Positions 57,150-64,000 are shown, numbered from the stretch's first letter. The stretch is 64,000 bases of DNA from Gallaecimonas kandeliae (GCF_030450055.1 NZ_CP118480.1:1763415-1827414), one strand, 5' to 3'. The notes: generated from the letters alone by a model not told the origin. Made by a program: numbers and translations.

Positions 57150-58580
57150 TTAGGCCATTTGCTCAATCGGCTCTGCCTGCAGGGCACCTTTGGGCGCGAA
57201 CACGGTGCGCCAGGTGTTGTAGGCCATCACCAGCATGCCGGTCACGAAGAAGCAGCCGCCGATAAAGCGCATCAGATAGAAAGGATGGGAAGCCACCACC
57301 GAGTCCACGAAGGAGTAGACCAGGGTGCCGTCGGGATTCACCGCCTTCCACATCAGGCCTTGCATCACGCCGCTGATCCACATGGCGACGATGTAGAGCA
57401 CCACCCCTATGGTGGCCAGCCAGAAGTGGACGTTGATGAGCTTGACCGAGTACATGCGGCCCTGGTTGAACAGCACCGGGATCAGGTGATAGAGGGAGCC
57501 GATGGAGACCATAGCCACCCAGCCCAGGGCCCCGGAGTGTACGTGCCCTATGGTCCAGTCGGTGTAGTGGGACAGGGAGTTCACCGTCTTGATGGCCATC
57601 ATGGGCCCTTCGAAGGTGGACATGCCGTAGAAGGAAAGGGAGACGATCAGGAAGCGCAGGATGGGGTCGTTGCGCAGCTTATGCCAGGCCCCCGACAACG
57701 TCATGATGCCGTTGATCATGCCGCCCCAGGAGGGGGCGAAGAGGATGATGGACATCACCATCCCCAGGGACTGGGTCCAGTCGGGCAGGGCGGTGTAGTG
57801 CAGGTGGTGGGGGCCGGCCCAGATGTAGGTGGCGATCAGCGCCCAGAAGTGCACTATGGACAGCCGGTACGAATAGACGGGCCGGCCGGCCTGCTTGGGC
57901 ACGAAGTAGTACATCATTCCCAGGAAGCCCGCCGTCAGCAAAAAGCCCACGGCGTTATGCCCGTACCACCACTGGGCCATGGCATCCACGGCGCCGGAGT
58001 ACATGGAGTAGGACTTCATGGCACTGACCGGCACCTCGGCCGAGTTGACGATGTGCAGCACCGCCACCGTCAGGATGAAGGCGCCGAAGAACCAGTTGGC
58101 CACATAGATGTGGCTGGTCTTGCGCTTGACCAGGGTGCCGAAGAAGACCACGGCGTAGGTCACCCAGACCACGGCGATGGCGATGTCGATGGGCCACTCG
58201 AATTCGGCGTATTCCTTGGAGGTGGTGTAGCCCAAGGGCAGGGAGATGGCCCCCGCTATGAGCACCGCCTGCCAGCCCCAGAAGGTGAAGGCGGCCAGCT
58301 TGTCGCTGAACAGCCGCACCTGGCAGGTCCGTTGCACCACGTAATAGGAAGTGGCGAACAGGGCGCTGGTACCAAAGGCGAAGATCACCATGTTGGTATG
58401 TAAGGGACGCAGGCGACTGAAAGTCAGCCAGGGCGTGTCGAAGTTCAGTTGCGGCCACACCAGTTCGGCCGCTATGAACACCCCTACCGCCATCCCGAAA
58501 ATGCCCCAGAGCACAGTCACCAGGGCAAATTGGCGGACGACGCGGTAGTTGTAGTCAGCATGAGGAGTTGTTTGACTCAT
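57150..58580 (-). CDS. ccoN: cbb3 cytochrome oxidase catalytic subunit CcoN
   Basis: The 476-residue subunit reduces oxygen. Heme and CuB histidines are visible: [31 protein letters not shown] and [10 protein letters not shown]. It heads the ccoNOQP operon. An FNR-type box precedes it by about 200 bp. Confidence 0.97.
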   Translation of the reverse strand: MSQTTPHADYNYRVVRQFALVTVLWGIFGMAVGVFIAAELVWPQLNFDTPWLTFSRLRPLHTNMVIFAFGTSALFATSYYVVQRTCQVRLFSDKLAAFTFWGWQAVLIAGAISLPLGYTTSKEYAEFEWPIDIAIAVVWVTYAVVFFGTLVKRKTSHIYVANWFFGAFILTVAVLHIVNSAEVPVSAMKSYSMYSGAVDAMAQWWYGHNAVGFLLTAGFLGMMYYFVPKQAGRPVYSYRLSIVHFWALIATYIWAGPHHLHYTALPDWTQSLGMVMSIILFAPSWGGMINGIMTLSGAWHKLRNDPILRFLIVSLSFYGMSTFEGPMMAIKTVNSLSHYTDWTIGHVHSGALGWVAMVSIGSLYHLIPVLFNQGRMYSVKLINVHFWLATIGVVLYIVAMWISGVMQGLMWKAVNPDGTLVYSFVDSVVASHPFYLMRFIGGCFFVTGMLVMAYNTWRTVFAPKGALQAEPIEQMA

Positions 58581-58745
58581 CGTTAGGCTTCCGCTGCTAT
58601 CGTTCTACTTCTTCCCACCCGGTGCCGCTCAACCCTGGGCAGATGCTCACATCTTCGCCAGTCTACCTAAAACGGCAGCGGGCGATAACTGAATTTCTAC
58701 AGCTTTTTAGCAATTTAGCCATTTCACACAACAGCATAGCAGCGC

Positions 58746-58787
58746 ATGTTAGAGTGCGTAGCAATGATGCAATTTGTGCCAGATCAA
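58746..58787 (-). promoter_or_regulatory. FNR-dependent ccoN promoter (FNR box 58774-58787)
   Basis: TTGTGCCAGATCAA matches TTGAT-N4-ATCAA at eight of ten fixed positions. A minus-strand -10 (TAACAT, 58751-58746) would start transcription near 58739, putting the box centre at about -41.5, the classic class II FNR position. It implies low-oxygen induction of ccoNOQP with a 160-nt leader. Confidence 0.7.
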
Positions 58788-58828
58788 GGTAGCGCCGGCT
58801 TTGATGCCGGAAGCACGGAGGGAAAAGC

Positions 58829-59197
58829 ATGAGAAGGAATGCCATCATCTTAATGCTGTTAAGCTCGGCCCCAGCCCTGGCGGCGCCGCTCCCCTGCGAT
58901 TTCAGCCAGGGGCCCTGCCAGCGGGATGGCGCCACCCTGGCCTTGGGCCCGCTGCCGCTTCGCTCCATGACCCCCATCCAAGTCCAGTTGTCATTGCCCG
59001 GCCAGCAGCAGGCCGAGTTGCTGGGCAAGATAGAGGGCCTGTCCATGTACATGGGCGAGGTGCCGGTGCTGCTGAAAAAGGGGGAAGGGGACGGCTACCA
59101 GGGCCAGTTCCAACTGGCCCGTTGCAGCCACGGCGCCATGCGCTGGGTGCTGGAGGTGCAAGGGCGACGCTTCGCTTTCACCATGGATGCCGATTGA
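58829..59197 (+). CDS. Small periplasmic protein divergent from ccoN
   Basis: The 122-residue product has a signal peptide (IILMLLSSAPALAAP) and a beta-rich body (IEGLSMYMGEVPVLLKKGEGDGYQGQFQLARC) with the pattern of YtkA/FixH-like domains. Three cysteines may form a disulfide or bind metal. GGAGGG precedes the ATG. Its position beside ccoN hints at an oxidase-related role, but no function is known. Confidence 0.62.
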   Translation: MRRNAIILMLLSSAPALAAPLPCDFSQGPCQRDGATLALGPLPLRSMTPIQVQLSLPGQQQAELLGKIEGLSMYMGEVPVLLKKGEGDGYQGQFQLARCSHGAMRWVLEVQGRRFAFTMDAD

Positions 59198-59250
59198 CAC
59201 TGTATTTATTTACAGTTAAATCTTTTTGGTGGAAGAAAAATCCATATAAT
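59194..59250 (+). promoter_or_regulatory. LexA-boxed promoter of the recombinase gene (LexA box 59200-59215)
   Basis: CTGTATTTATTTACAG fits the LexA consensus CTGT-N8-ACAG and is two mismatches from the optimal 16-mer. It fills the spacer after a perfect -35 TTGACA (59194-59199); the following hexamer TAAATC is a weak -10, and a perfect TATAAT lies farther on at 59245-59250. LexA binding should repress the gene until DNA damage. Confidence 0.72.
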
Positions 59251-59279
59251 CAGGGCCTTTCCTGCCAAGGTCCTGTCCC

Positions 59280-60575
59280 ATGCTGCCACGTCCCCCCGTA
59301 CTGCCCTTGTTCGACGCCCCCCAGCACCTGGAAGACGGTAACCCCGTCGTCAACCAGCACCTGGCCGAGATCAGCCTGGGCCAGGTCGAAGATGCCGGCC
59401 TCGTCTACGAGCATGCCCTGGACTGGTTGCTCGAGGCTGCCCACAACGACAACAACTACAAGACCTACAGATCCGAACTCACCACTTACCTGCATTGGTG
59501 CTTCGATGTGGAGCAGATCAGCCCAGGGGCGGTGCGGCGGCGTAACCTGGGCCGCTACGTGGCCTATTGCCAATCACCCCCCAAGGCCCTTATCGCCTAC
59601 CGCAACGTGGCCCAGTTTGTCCTCGACAAGGAGTGGCAGTGCCGGCTGCCCAACCCCCAGTGGCGGCCTTTCCTCGGCAAACGCCAGGGTGGGGTAGAGC
59701 AGCCCTATCGGCTGAGCCCCAAGGCCCTGACCACCAAGCTGGCCATCCTCTCTTCCTTTTACAGCTACCTTATCGGCGAGGAATATACGGAGCACAATCC
59801 CGCCGCCCTCTGGCTGAGGCACCATGGCAGCAATGCCAGGAATGAGGGCCGCTTCTCGGCGCATGAAGAAGAGATAAAGATCTTCAGCGAGTTACAGTGG
59901 TCTTACATCATGGAGGTGGCCGAAACCCTGGCGTCGGCAGAGCCGCAGAAACACGAAAGAACCCTGTTCCTGGTGAGCCTGCTCTATGGTTGCTACCTGC
60001 GCCTCTCGGAAGTGGCGGCCAGGCCCGGCTTTTCACCCGGCATGGGCCAGTTCCGCCGGGACCAAAAGACCGGGATCTGGGGTTTTTTCGTGCCCCAGAG
60101 CAAGGGCGGCAAGAAGCGCACAGTGGCGGTCTCCAAGGCATTGCTGGCGGCCCTCAAACGCTACCGGCGCTTCCTGGGCCTGCCGGCATTGCCGGCCCCC
60201 GATGACAGGGCGCCCCTTTTTGTCCGGCGCAAGGCTGCCGGGCGGGGCAGGGAAGTAGGGGAGCTCAATGCCAACCTGGGGGTGCGCCAGCTCAGGGACG
60301 AAGTCGAGGGGCTGATCCAGGCAGCGGCGGACGCCATGGAAAAGGAGGGCTTTGCCCAGGACGCCAGGGAGATGCGTGGCCTGACCGCCCACAGCATCCG
60401 CCATACCGGCATCACCCACGACATCAACCTGGTCGGCAGGCCCTTGTCCCATGTGCAGGCCGACGCCGGCCACGACAGCATCCATACCACCAGCCTCTAT
60501 CTGCATACCGCCAGGGAAGAGCGTCACCAGAGCGCCGAGAACAAATCCCTGAACCGCCTGGGCGGTATAGGCTAG
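59280..60575 (+). CDS. Tyrosine-type site-specific recombinase/integrase
   Basis: The 431-residue protein has an N-terminal SAM-like DNA-binding domain and a C-terminal catalytic domain. The catalytic residues are visible: Arg in YLRLSEV (about 241), Lys in SKGGKKRTV, HSIRH (His about 371, Arg about 374), GHDS and Tyr in TTSLYLHTA (about 407). It is not XerC/XerD or an integron integrase by sequence pattern. No adjacent attachment site, cassette array or phage gene is visible, so it may be a stand-alone or remnant recombinase. A LexA-box promoter precedes it. Confidence 0.87.
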   Translation: MLPRPPVLPLFDAPQHLEDGNPVVNQHLAEISLGQVEDAGLVYEHALDWLLEAAHNDNNYKTYRSELTTYLHWCFDVEQISPGAVRRRNLGRYVAYCQSPPKALIAYRNVAQFVLDKEWQCRLPNPQWRPFLGKRQGGVEQPYRLSPKALTTKLAILSSFYSYLIGEEYTEHNPAALWLRHHGSNARNEGRFSAHEEEIKIFSELQWSYIMEVAETLASAEPQKHERTLFLVSLLYGCYLRLSEVAARPGFSPGMGQFRRDQKTGIWGFFVPQSKGGKKRTVAVSKALLAALKRYRRFLGLPALPAPDDRAPLFVRRKAAGRGREVGELNANLGVRQLRDEVEGLIQAAADAMEKEGFAQDAREMRGLTAHSIRHTGITHDINLVGRPLSHVQADAGHDSIHTTSLYLHTAREERHQSAENKSLNRLGGIG

Positions 60576-60584
60576 GGTGATTTT

Positions 60585-60600
60585 GGTGACCTGCGTCACA
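60585..60600. promoter_or_regulatory. Candidate CRP-type palindrome upstream of 60665
   Basis: GGTGACCTGCGTCACA matches TGTGA-N6-TCACA at nine of ten positions. It is about 65 bp upstream of the SinR-like gene. It is one base too long in the centre for a MatP matS site. Confidence 0.4.
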
Positions 60601-60664
60601 TTAGTGCAGGGCGGCACATGTGAGGATGGCAGTCAGGGAAAAATAACAGCAAGCCGCTGCCATC

Positions 60665-60928
60665 ATGCCTCATCGCTATCTTGTCGCCATCGAAAACCGC
60701 AACGGTGAATACAATCATCAGCTGCACGACGTGCTGGTGGCTTGGCGGGCTATCAAGCTGCAAGAAGGGCTTTGGTATCTGGAATCGGGCATCACCAAGT
60801 TAGCCCAGCCGCTACTCGACGAGTTGCGCAAACACCTCAGCACCCAGGACCGGCTGGTCGTCTCTGAATGCGATGACATAGCCCATCTGCACACCATCAA
60901 CCCCTTGCCGTTACGCCACCAGAACTAA
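60665..60928 (+). CDS. Small Cas2/SinR-like ferredoxin-fold protein (tentative)
   Basis: The 87-residue protein (MPHRYLVAIENRNGEYNHQL, LHDVLVAWRAIKLQEGLWYL, LRKHLSTQDRLVVSECD) follows the beta-alpha-beta pattern of stand-alone Cas2/SinR-like proteins: a strand-forming start, a helix, a YLES strand and a C-terminal DRLVV strand. No CRISPR array or cas gene is in the window. The match is by pattern only. No catalytic role is claimed. Confidence 0.5.
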   Translation: MPHRYLVAIENRNGEYNHQLHDVLVAWRAIKLQEGLWYLESGITKLAQPLLDELRKHLSTQDRLVVSECDDIAHLHTINPLPLRHQN

Positions 60929-60953
60929 TGCCGATAACGTCATTTATCGGCAT
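60928..60953. repeat. Inverted repeat after the SinR-like gene
   Basis: ATGCCGATAA and TTATCGGCAT are perfect 10-bp arms with a 6-nt loop. It may act as a terminator, but the T-tract is short (CTTAG follows). Confidence 0.5.
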
Positions 60954-60959
60954 CTTAGA

Positions 60960-61187
60960 TCAGCTTGTGTGGCAACCCGGACAGCAGATCCCACAGCCAT
61001 CAGCATTGGGCATGATCAGTTTTGCCTGAGCTACAGCTGGCTCACAAGAATCAAACATCCCGATCTGCTTCAATTTATTGGTGTTCTTCGGCAGCAAATG
61101 ACAATCATCACGATGAACTTCATGGTCTATGTAGCTGCCAGAATCGTCTTCATTCAGATTCAGGTAGTAGATGTGCAGGTTTTCCAT
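60960..61187 (-). CDS. Small cysteine-rich conserved protein
   Basis: The 75-residue protein has a HEVHRDDCHLLP segment, a SCEPAVAQAK helix and a C-terminal GCGICCPGCHTS motif, the arrangement of a widespread bacterial hypothetical family ending in CHTS. The clustered cysteines suggest metal binding. GGAGAG precedes the ATG. Codon use is more AT-rich than in neighbouring genes. Function is unknown. Confidence 0.65.
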   Translation of the reverse strand: MENLHIYYLNLNEDDSGSYIDHEVHRDDCHLLPKNTNKLKQIGMFDSCEPAVAQAKLIMPNADGCGICCPGCHTS

Positions 61188-61235
61188 GTTCTCTCCGTGT
61201 AACTTCTGAGACAGTCCGACTAAGGCCGAAGTGCC

Positions 61236-61508
61236 TCAGTCGTGTTTGGGTTCCTCATAGAAATCTGGCTCCGAATCCACGGCCGTGGCAGAGATCCTGA
61301 CAGTCTGGCCATGGTGCCAGCCGGTCTTGGCCAGCAGGCTCGGCTCGGCGTTGTCGGGAACAATGAAGTAGTAACCGTACACCATGTCGCCATCGTGGCC
61401 GGTGTCGGCATTAAGGTCGACGTCCAGTTGCAGCCATTCCTCGACGCTGATCCCAAGTTCATCGGCAATTGATCTCGCTTGCTGCGCATCCCCGAAGTAG
61501 TCGCCCAT
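61236..61508 (-). CDS. Hypothetical acidic protein
   Basis: I do not recognise this 90-residue protein (MGDYFGDAQQARSIADELG, then VEEWLQLDVDLNADTGHDGD). It is acidic with no membrane segment. GGGAG lies about 9 nt before the ATG. The gene stands between the cysteine-rich protein and the dif site. Confidence 0.5.
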   Translation of the reverse strand: MGDYFGDAQQARSIADELGISVEEWLQLDVDLNADTGHDGDMVYGYYFIVPDNAEPSLLAKTGWHHGQTVRISATAVDSEPDFYEEPKHD

Positions 61509-61697
61509 GATTGTCGCTCCCTAGATTGATGGACAGACAGAGGTATAGTGCAGCGCCGGCAAAACACAACCGGGTGGGACACCGTGTCGGCCAGGGCTGG
61601 CTTTGGGCCAAGGGGCGGCGGTCTCAAGGGCTTGTAAACCCAAGGCATTGTTGTCGTCCGGCACCCAGACCCCCTGATTGTTAACGGGCTACATTGA

Positions 61698-61725
61698 ATT
61701 GCGCATAATGTATATTATGTTAAAT
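61698..61725. other. dif: dif site (XerCD chromosome-dimer-resolution site)
   Basis: The 28 bp read XerC arm ATTGCGCATAA, central TGTATA and XerD arm TTATGTTAAAT. This equals the E. coli dif except for the first two bases (26 of 28). GGGNAGGG octamers (FtsK KOPS-like) left of it are mostly on the + strand, and one right of it (about 62831) is on the - strand, as expected for convergence on dif. A Xer-using mobile-element site is the alternative. Confidence 0.88.
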
Positions 61726-61728
61726 TAA

Positions 61729-61908
61729 GTGTTTGGAGATATTGGCCAGCTTGAGTTCAGTGGAGGCTTTGCGCAGCAAGCGAAAGCCATAGCCGACCAC
61801 GAAGGCGCAGTCATCGAAGACGGCGCCCCCAGCCTGGGCGGCCGTTTCGACGGTACCGCCAAAGGCAGCGTCAACATAGTATCGCTGCAGGGCAACTACC
61901 GCTTCTAA
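61729..61908 (+). pseudogene. Outer-membrane-protein gene remnant (3' end)
   Basis: A 59-codon open stretch begins 3 bp after dif and ends LQGNYRF, with the C-terminal aromatic residue typical of outer-membrane beta-barrels, preceded by strand-like segments (LGGRFDGTAKGSVNIVSL). No signal peptide or start region is present. It looks like the tail of a barrel gene cut off at dif. From 61909 to 62123 I see no further gene or clear site. Confidence 0.55.
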
Positions 61909-62123
61909 ACGGAAGCCTAAAAAAGGGTCGTGGGGCCCTTGTTCATGGCCGCACCGCCAAAATCTCAATCTCGAGTCACAGCCAGGTCCGTCACCTGTAC
62001 CGCCGAGCGGGCCGGCTGCGCCATGGCGCAGCGACACCGATATCTTGGCAAGACATGAAGTTACAATTGGCATCCGAGACGAGATTTGGGATGGGTCTCT
62101 ATGTTTTATTTCACATCAATTAG

Positions 62124-62735
62124 TTAAGGTACATAGGCTCTTAAAAATGTTGCCACAGCTCTGTTGGCCACTACGGTGATCTCTTTTTCGTCTGGTGACT
62201 CTGTTCTCACCTGCAACAGCAATGGTTCAAGAATTTCAGCTTCCAATAAGCTGCGAAAATGCTCGGCGGCAAGCCGGGGATCCTCGTTGCGCAGGACACC
62301 TGATGCCATCAGCTGAGACAGAAACTTCTCGACAGGCTCCCGCAACGCCGCCAGTTTGGCGTAGAACAATCTACCGATGTCCGAGCGGTGTGCCTCTGCG
62401 ATCATCAGGCGCTGGACTTCTATTACCTCGGGAGAGCAAACGAAGCTCAGGTAACGTATGCCATAGTCAAGCAATGCCTGTTCAGGCTCTGTCCCTGATG
62501 CATCCAGTTGTTCGGCGGCCTGGGTCGTGATGTCGGTGATGAAATCTTCCGCACTCGCCGTCATGCATTCGACGAACAACTCTTCTTTTGAAGGAAAGTG
62601 GTTGTAGACCGTTGCCTTTGAACCGCCAAACTCGACGGTGATTTGGGAGACAGAGGTTCTGTCAAATCCTTGGGTCCGGAATAATCGGTAAGCGGCATCT
62701 AGGATAGCCTGCCGCTTTGCGTCCCTTTTTTTCAT
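62124..62735 (-). CDS. TetR/AcrR family regulator (paralogue 1)
   Basis: The 203-residue protein has an N-terminal TetR helix-turn-helix (RQAILDAAYRLFRTQGFDRT, VSQITVEFGGSKATVYNHF) and a helical ligand-binding domain. It is closely related to the next TetR protein, especially in the first 60 residues. Its upstream region carries an operator-like site (62756-62774) shared with that gene. The ligand is unknown. Confidence 0.9.
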   Translation of the reverse strand: MKKRDAKRQAILDAAYRLFRTQGFDRTSVSQITVEFGGSKATVYNHFPSKEELFVECMTASAEDFITDITTQAAEQLDASGTEPEQALLDYGIRYLSFVCSPEVIEVQRLMIAEAHRSDIGRLFYAKLAALREPVEKFLSQLMASGVLRNEDPRLAAEHFRSLLEAEILEPLLLQVRTESPDEKEITVVANRAVATFLRAYVP

Positions 62736-62755
62736 GGTAATTCACACATCAAACC

Positions 62756-62774
62756 AGACTGTACGGTATAGCCT
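62756..62774. promoter_or_regulatory. Operator-like site upstream of TetR paralogue 1
   Basis: AGACTGTACGGTATAG shares the core ACTGTACGGT-TAG with the site at 63461-63479 and overlaps a weak minus-strand -10 (TATACC). It is the most degenerate of three related sites. Confidence 0.5.
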
Positions 62775-62843
62775 CTCTTGGTAGTTTGCCAGAGTCAATC
62801 CGAGCTGGTGATTTTTGGGCGTCGGCATGTGCCCCCTGCCCTT

Positions 62844-63449
62844 CTATCCCGCCGGAGCATAGGCTCGTATGAACGTCGTCACAGCCCTATCCGCCGCTTG
62901 TCTGATCTCCTGTTCGCCTGGTGCTACTTCCGTTGCCTGAAGCAACAGGGGTTCGAGTATCTCTGCTTCAAGGAGAGCCCTAAGGTGACTGGCGGCAAGC
63001 CGGGGATCGTCACGGCGCAAGACGCCAGAGGCCATGAGTTGCTCCAGGAAGACCTCAACGTGCCCACGCAAGGCCGTGAGCTTGGCGAAGAACAGTTTGC
63101 CTATGCCTGAACGATCCGCCTCAGCAATAAGCAACCGTTGCACCGCAACCCAGCGGGAGGAGGCGACAAAACTCAGGAAACTGTCGCCGAAATTCCGCAA
63201 CAGGGCCTCCGGATCTTTTTCCGACTGGTCCAATAGCGCGATGATGCTGGAGATGTAATCCTCCGTGGCCGCCATCATGCATTCGACGAACAACACTTCC
63301 TTCGATGGGAAGTGGTTATAGATCGTTGCCTTGGATCCCCCTACCTCGGCGGAGATCTCGGAAACCGATGTCGCGTCAAATCCCTTGTTCCGGAACAGCC
63401 GGTAAGCGGTCTCTAAGATGGTTTGCCGCTTGGTGTTCCTCTTCTTCAT
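62844..63449 (-). CDS. TetR/AcrR family regulator (paralogue 2)
   Basis: The 201-residue protein has the same layout as the preceding TetR gene (RQTILETAYRLFRNKGFDAT, GGSKATIYNHFPSKEVLF) and is divergent from the NodT-type efflux gene, the usual arrangement of an efflux repressor. ATG 63449 follows GGAGG; upstream in-frame codons to 63509 overlap the promoter region and were not included. It probably represses its own gene and the efflux operon. Confidence 0.92.
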   Translation of the reverse strand: MKKRNTKRQTILETAYRLFRNKGFDATSVSEISAEVGGSKATIYNHFPSKEVLFVECMMAATEDYISSIIALLDQSEKDPEALLRNFGDSFLSFVASSRWVAVQRLLIAEADRSGIGKLFFAKLTALRGHVEVFLEQLMASGVLRRDDPRLAASHLRALLEAEILEPLLLQATEVAPGEQEIRQAADRAVTTFIRAYAPAG

Positions 63450-63460
63450 AAGGCCTCCAC

Positions 63461-63479
63461 AAACTAAACCGTACAGTTC
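63461..63479. promoter_or_regulatory. Operator for TetR, tetR-proximal copy
   Basis: AAACTAAACCGTACAGTTC differs from the palindrome at 63516-63534 at three positions. It lies between the tetR -10 and its start codon, so binding would block tetR transcription. Confidence 0.65.
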
Positions 63480-63480
63480 A

Positions 63481-63509
63481 ATTGTCACTTGACAGCGCAC
63501 CGGGGTCAA
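63481..63509 (-). promoter_or_regulatory. Promoter of TetR paralogue 2
   Basis: On the minus strand TTGACC (63509-63504) and GACAAT (63486-63481) are 17 bp apart, immediately before the operator at 63461-63479. Confidence 0.65.
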
Positions 63510-63518
63510 GTTTATAAA
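63489..63518 (+). promoter_or_regulatory. Promoter of the NodT-type efflux gene
   Basis: TTGACA (63489-63494) and TATAAA (63513-63518) are 18 bp apart, a near-consensus sigma-70 promoter. The -10 overlaps the palindromic operator at 63515-63535. Confidence 0.8.
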
Positions 63519-63535
63519 CTGAACCGTTCAGTTTA
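63515..63535. promoter_or_regulatory. Palindromic operator for TetR at the efflux promoter
   Basis: The core AAACTGAACCGTTCAGTTT has 8-bp arms around CCG, and one further pair on each side extends it to 21 bp. It overlaps the -10 of the efflux promoter, a clear repression site. Confidence 0.78.
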
Positions 63536-63599
63536 CTTGTGCTTGGCCGATCTTGGCGCCAAGGACGCAACTAAGACAAGGCACCTTTAGCGAGTCCTT

Positions 63600-64000
63600 A
63601 TGAATAACATCAGATTCCCACTCTCTTCGGTCAACCGATGCCTTCTATGGGCATGGCTGACAGCAGGTGTTGTCGCCGCCAGTGGCTGTGCCCAGATACC
63701 CGACCTCGGCCCGGCCCCCCAATTAAAAGCTGCCGGGCAGTTGGCAACGGTGAAGTCTTTCTCTGCTCCGTTCGCACACTGGCCAGGGGATCACTGGTGG
63801 GAAAGTTTTGGTGACACTCAACTCAATGAACTGATTGAAGAAGCCTTGCGGGGCTCCCCTGATCTCGCGCTGGCCCAGGCCAGGTTGCGCAAGGCCGGCG
63901 CCGCCGTCCAGGGGGCCGGTGCCCCCCTGCTGCCACAAGTCTCGGCAAATGCTGCCTTCACCCAGGAGAAGCAGAGTTACAACGCCCTCATGCCAAGATC
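63600..64000 (+). CDS. NodT-family RND efflux outer-membrane lipoprotein (C-terminus beyond the window)
   Basis: The visible 133 residues show a lipoprotein signal with lipobox AASGC, then AQIPDLGPAPQLKAAGQL, HWWESFGDTQLNELIEEALRGSPDLALAQARLRKAGAAV, the TolC/NodT outer-membrane efflux start. It should form the outer channel of an RND or MFS-type pump whose other genes lie outside the window. It is controlled by the divergent TetR paralogue 2 through the operator-overlapped promoter. Confidence 0.88.
   Translation, partial: MNNIRFPLSSVNRCLLWAWLTAGVVAASGCAQIPDLGPAPQLKAAGQLATVKSFSAPFAHWPGDHWWESFGDTQLNELIEEALRGSPDLALAQARLRKAGAAVQGAGAPLLPQVSANAAFTQEKQSYNALMPR

Noticed and set aside
59280-60575. 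An integron or prophage around the recombinase.
   Set aside because: No attC-like cassettes, capsid or replication genes are visible, and the recombinase lacks the integron-type insertion.
60586-60599. GTGAC and GTCAC arms near 60590 as a matS site.
   Set aside because: The spacer is 4 bp, not the 3 bp of matS; kept only as a CRP-type candidate.
60665-60928. A CRISPR-Cas locus around the Cas2-like gene.
   Set aside because: No repeat array and no other cas gene is present in the window.
61720-62073. A 117-codon minus-strand open frame beside dif.
   Set aside because: It is antisense to the barrel remnant and overlaps dif, with no ribosome-binding site or recognisable pattern.

Overview
The window is a GC-rich gammaproteobacterial chromosome segment. 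An E. coli-like FNR with all four cluster cysteines, a thr operon with a Thr/Ile leader peptide, yejM/yejL/yejK, udk-dcd, ttcA-uspE-ompW-fnr, potABCD and a cbb3 oxidase cluster point to a marine-type gammaproteobacterium near the Alteromonadales/Aeromonadales/Gallaecimonas level. That placement is inference; no rRNA is present.

Layout. 1-11.2 kb: DUF2797 protein, GNAT, MocR-type regulator, AhpD-like protein, a Mn-riboswitch-controlled mntP, thioesterase, metG divergent from apbC/mrp, then udk-dcd-arfB and a lipase-fold protein that has lost its catalytic serine. 11.2-17.7 kb: cnoX-like gene, a DUF945 protein, a secreted FG-GAP protein and a GGDEF-EAL enzyme. 17.7-19.5 kb: two identical tRNA-Pro(GGG) genes inside a 125-bp perfect direct repeat flanking a P-loop kinase. 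19.5-29 kb: yejM, yejL/yejK, PilZ protein, and thrLABC with a readable attenuator. 29-41 kb: MarR regulator and DcaP-like porin, then an acetate-use block (acs, yjcH-actP, crbS/crbR-like sensor and regulator, cobB). 41-48 kb: potABCD, LysE exporter, trhO, a membrane protein and a Bax-like glucosaminidase. 48-58.8 kb: a microaerobic block (ttcA, uspE, ompW, fnr, safE-like, ccoS, ccoI, fixH, ccoP, ccoQ, ccoO, ccoN) with FNR boxes before ompW and ccoN. 59-64 kb: a tyrosine recombinase under an apparent LexA box, small unknown genes, a dif site, an outer-membrane-protein remnant, two paralogous TetR genes and the start of a NodT-type efflux gene.

The most notable signal lies in a stretch with no intact gene. 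Positions 61698-61725 match the E. coli chromosome-dimer-resolution site dif at 26 of 28 positions, with the central region and the XerD arm identical. FtsK-type GGGNAGGG octamers to its left are mostly on the + strand, pointing towards it. The window therefore probably contains the replication terminus, and the accessory genes at the right end are dif-proximal.

Functional links. CobB would reactivate Acs by deacetylation, ActP imports acetate, and the CrbS/CrbR-like pair probably controls acs. FNR probably drives ccoNOQP and ompW. The two TetR genes share an operator family with the divergent efflux promoter.
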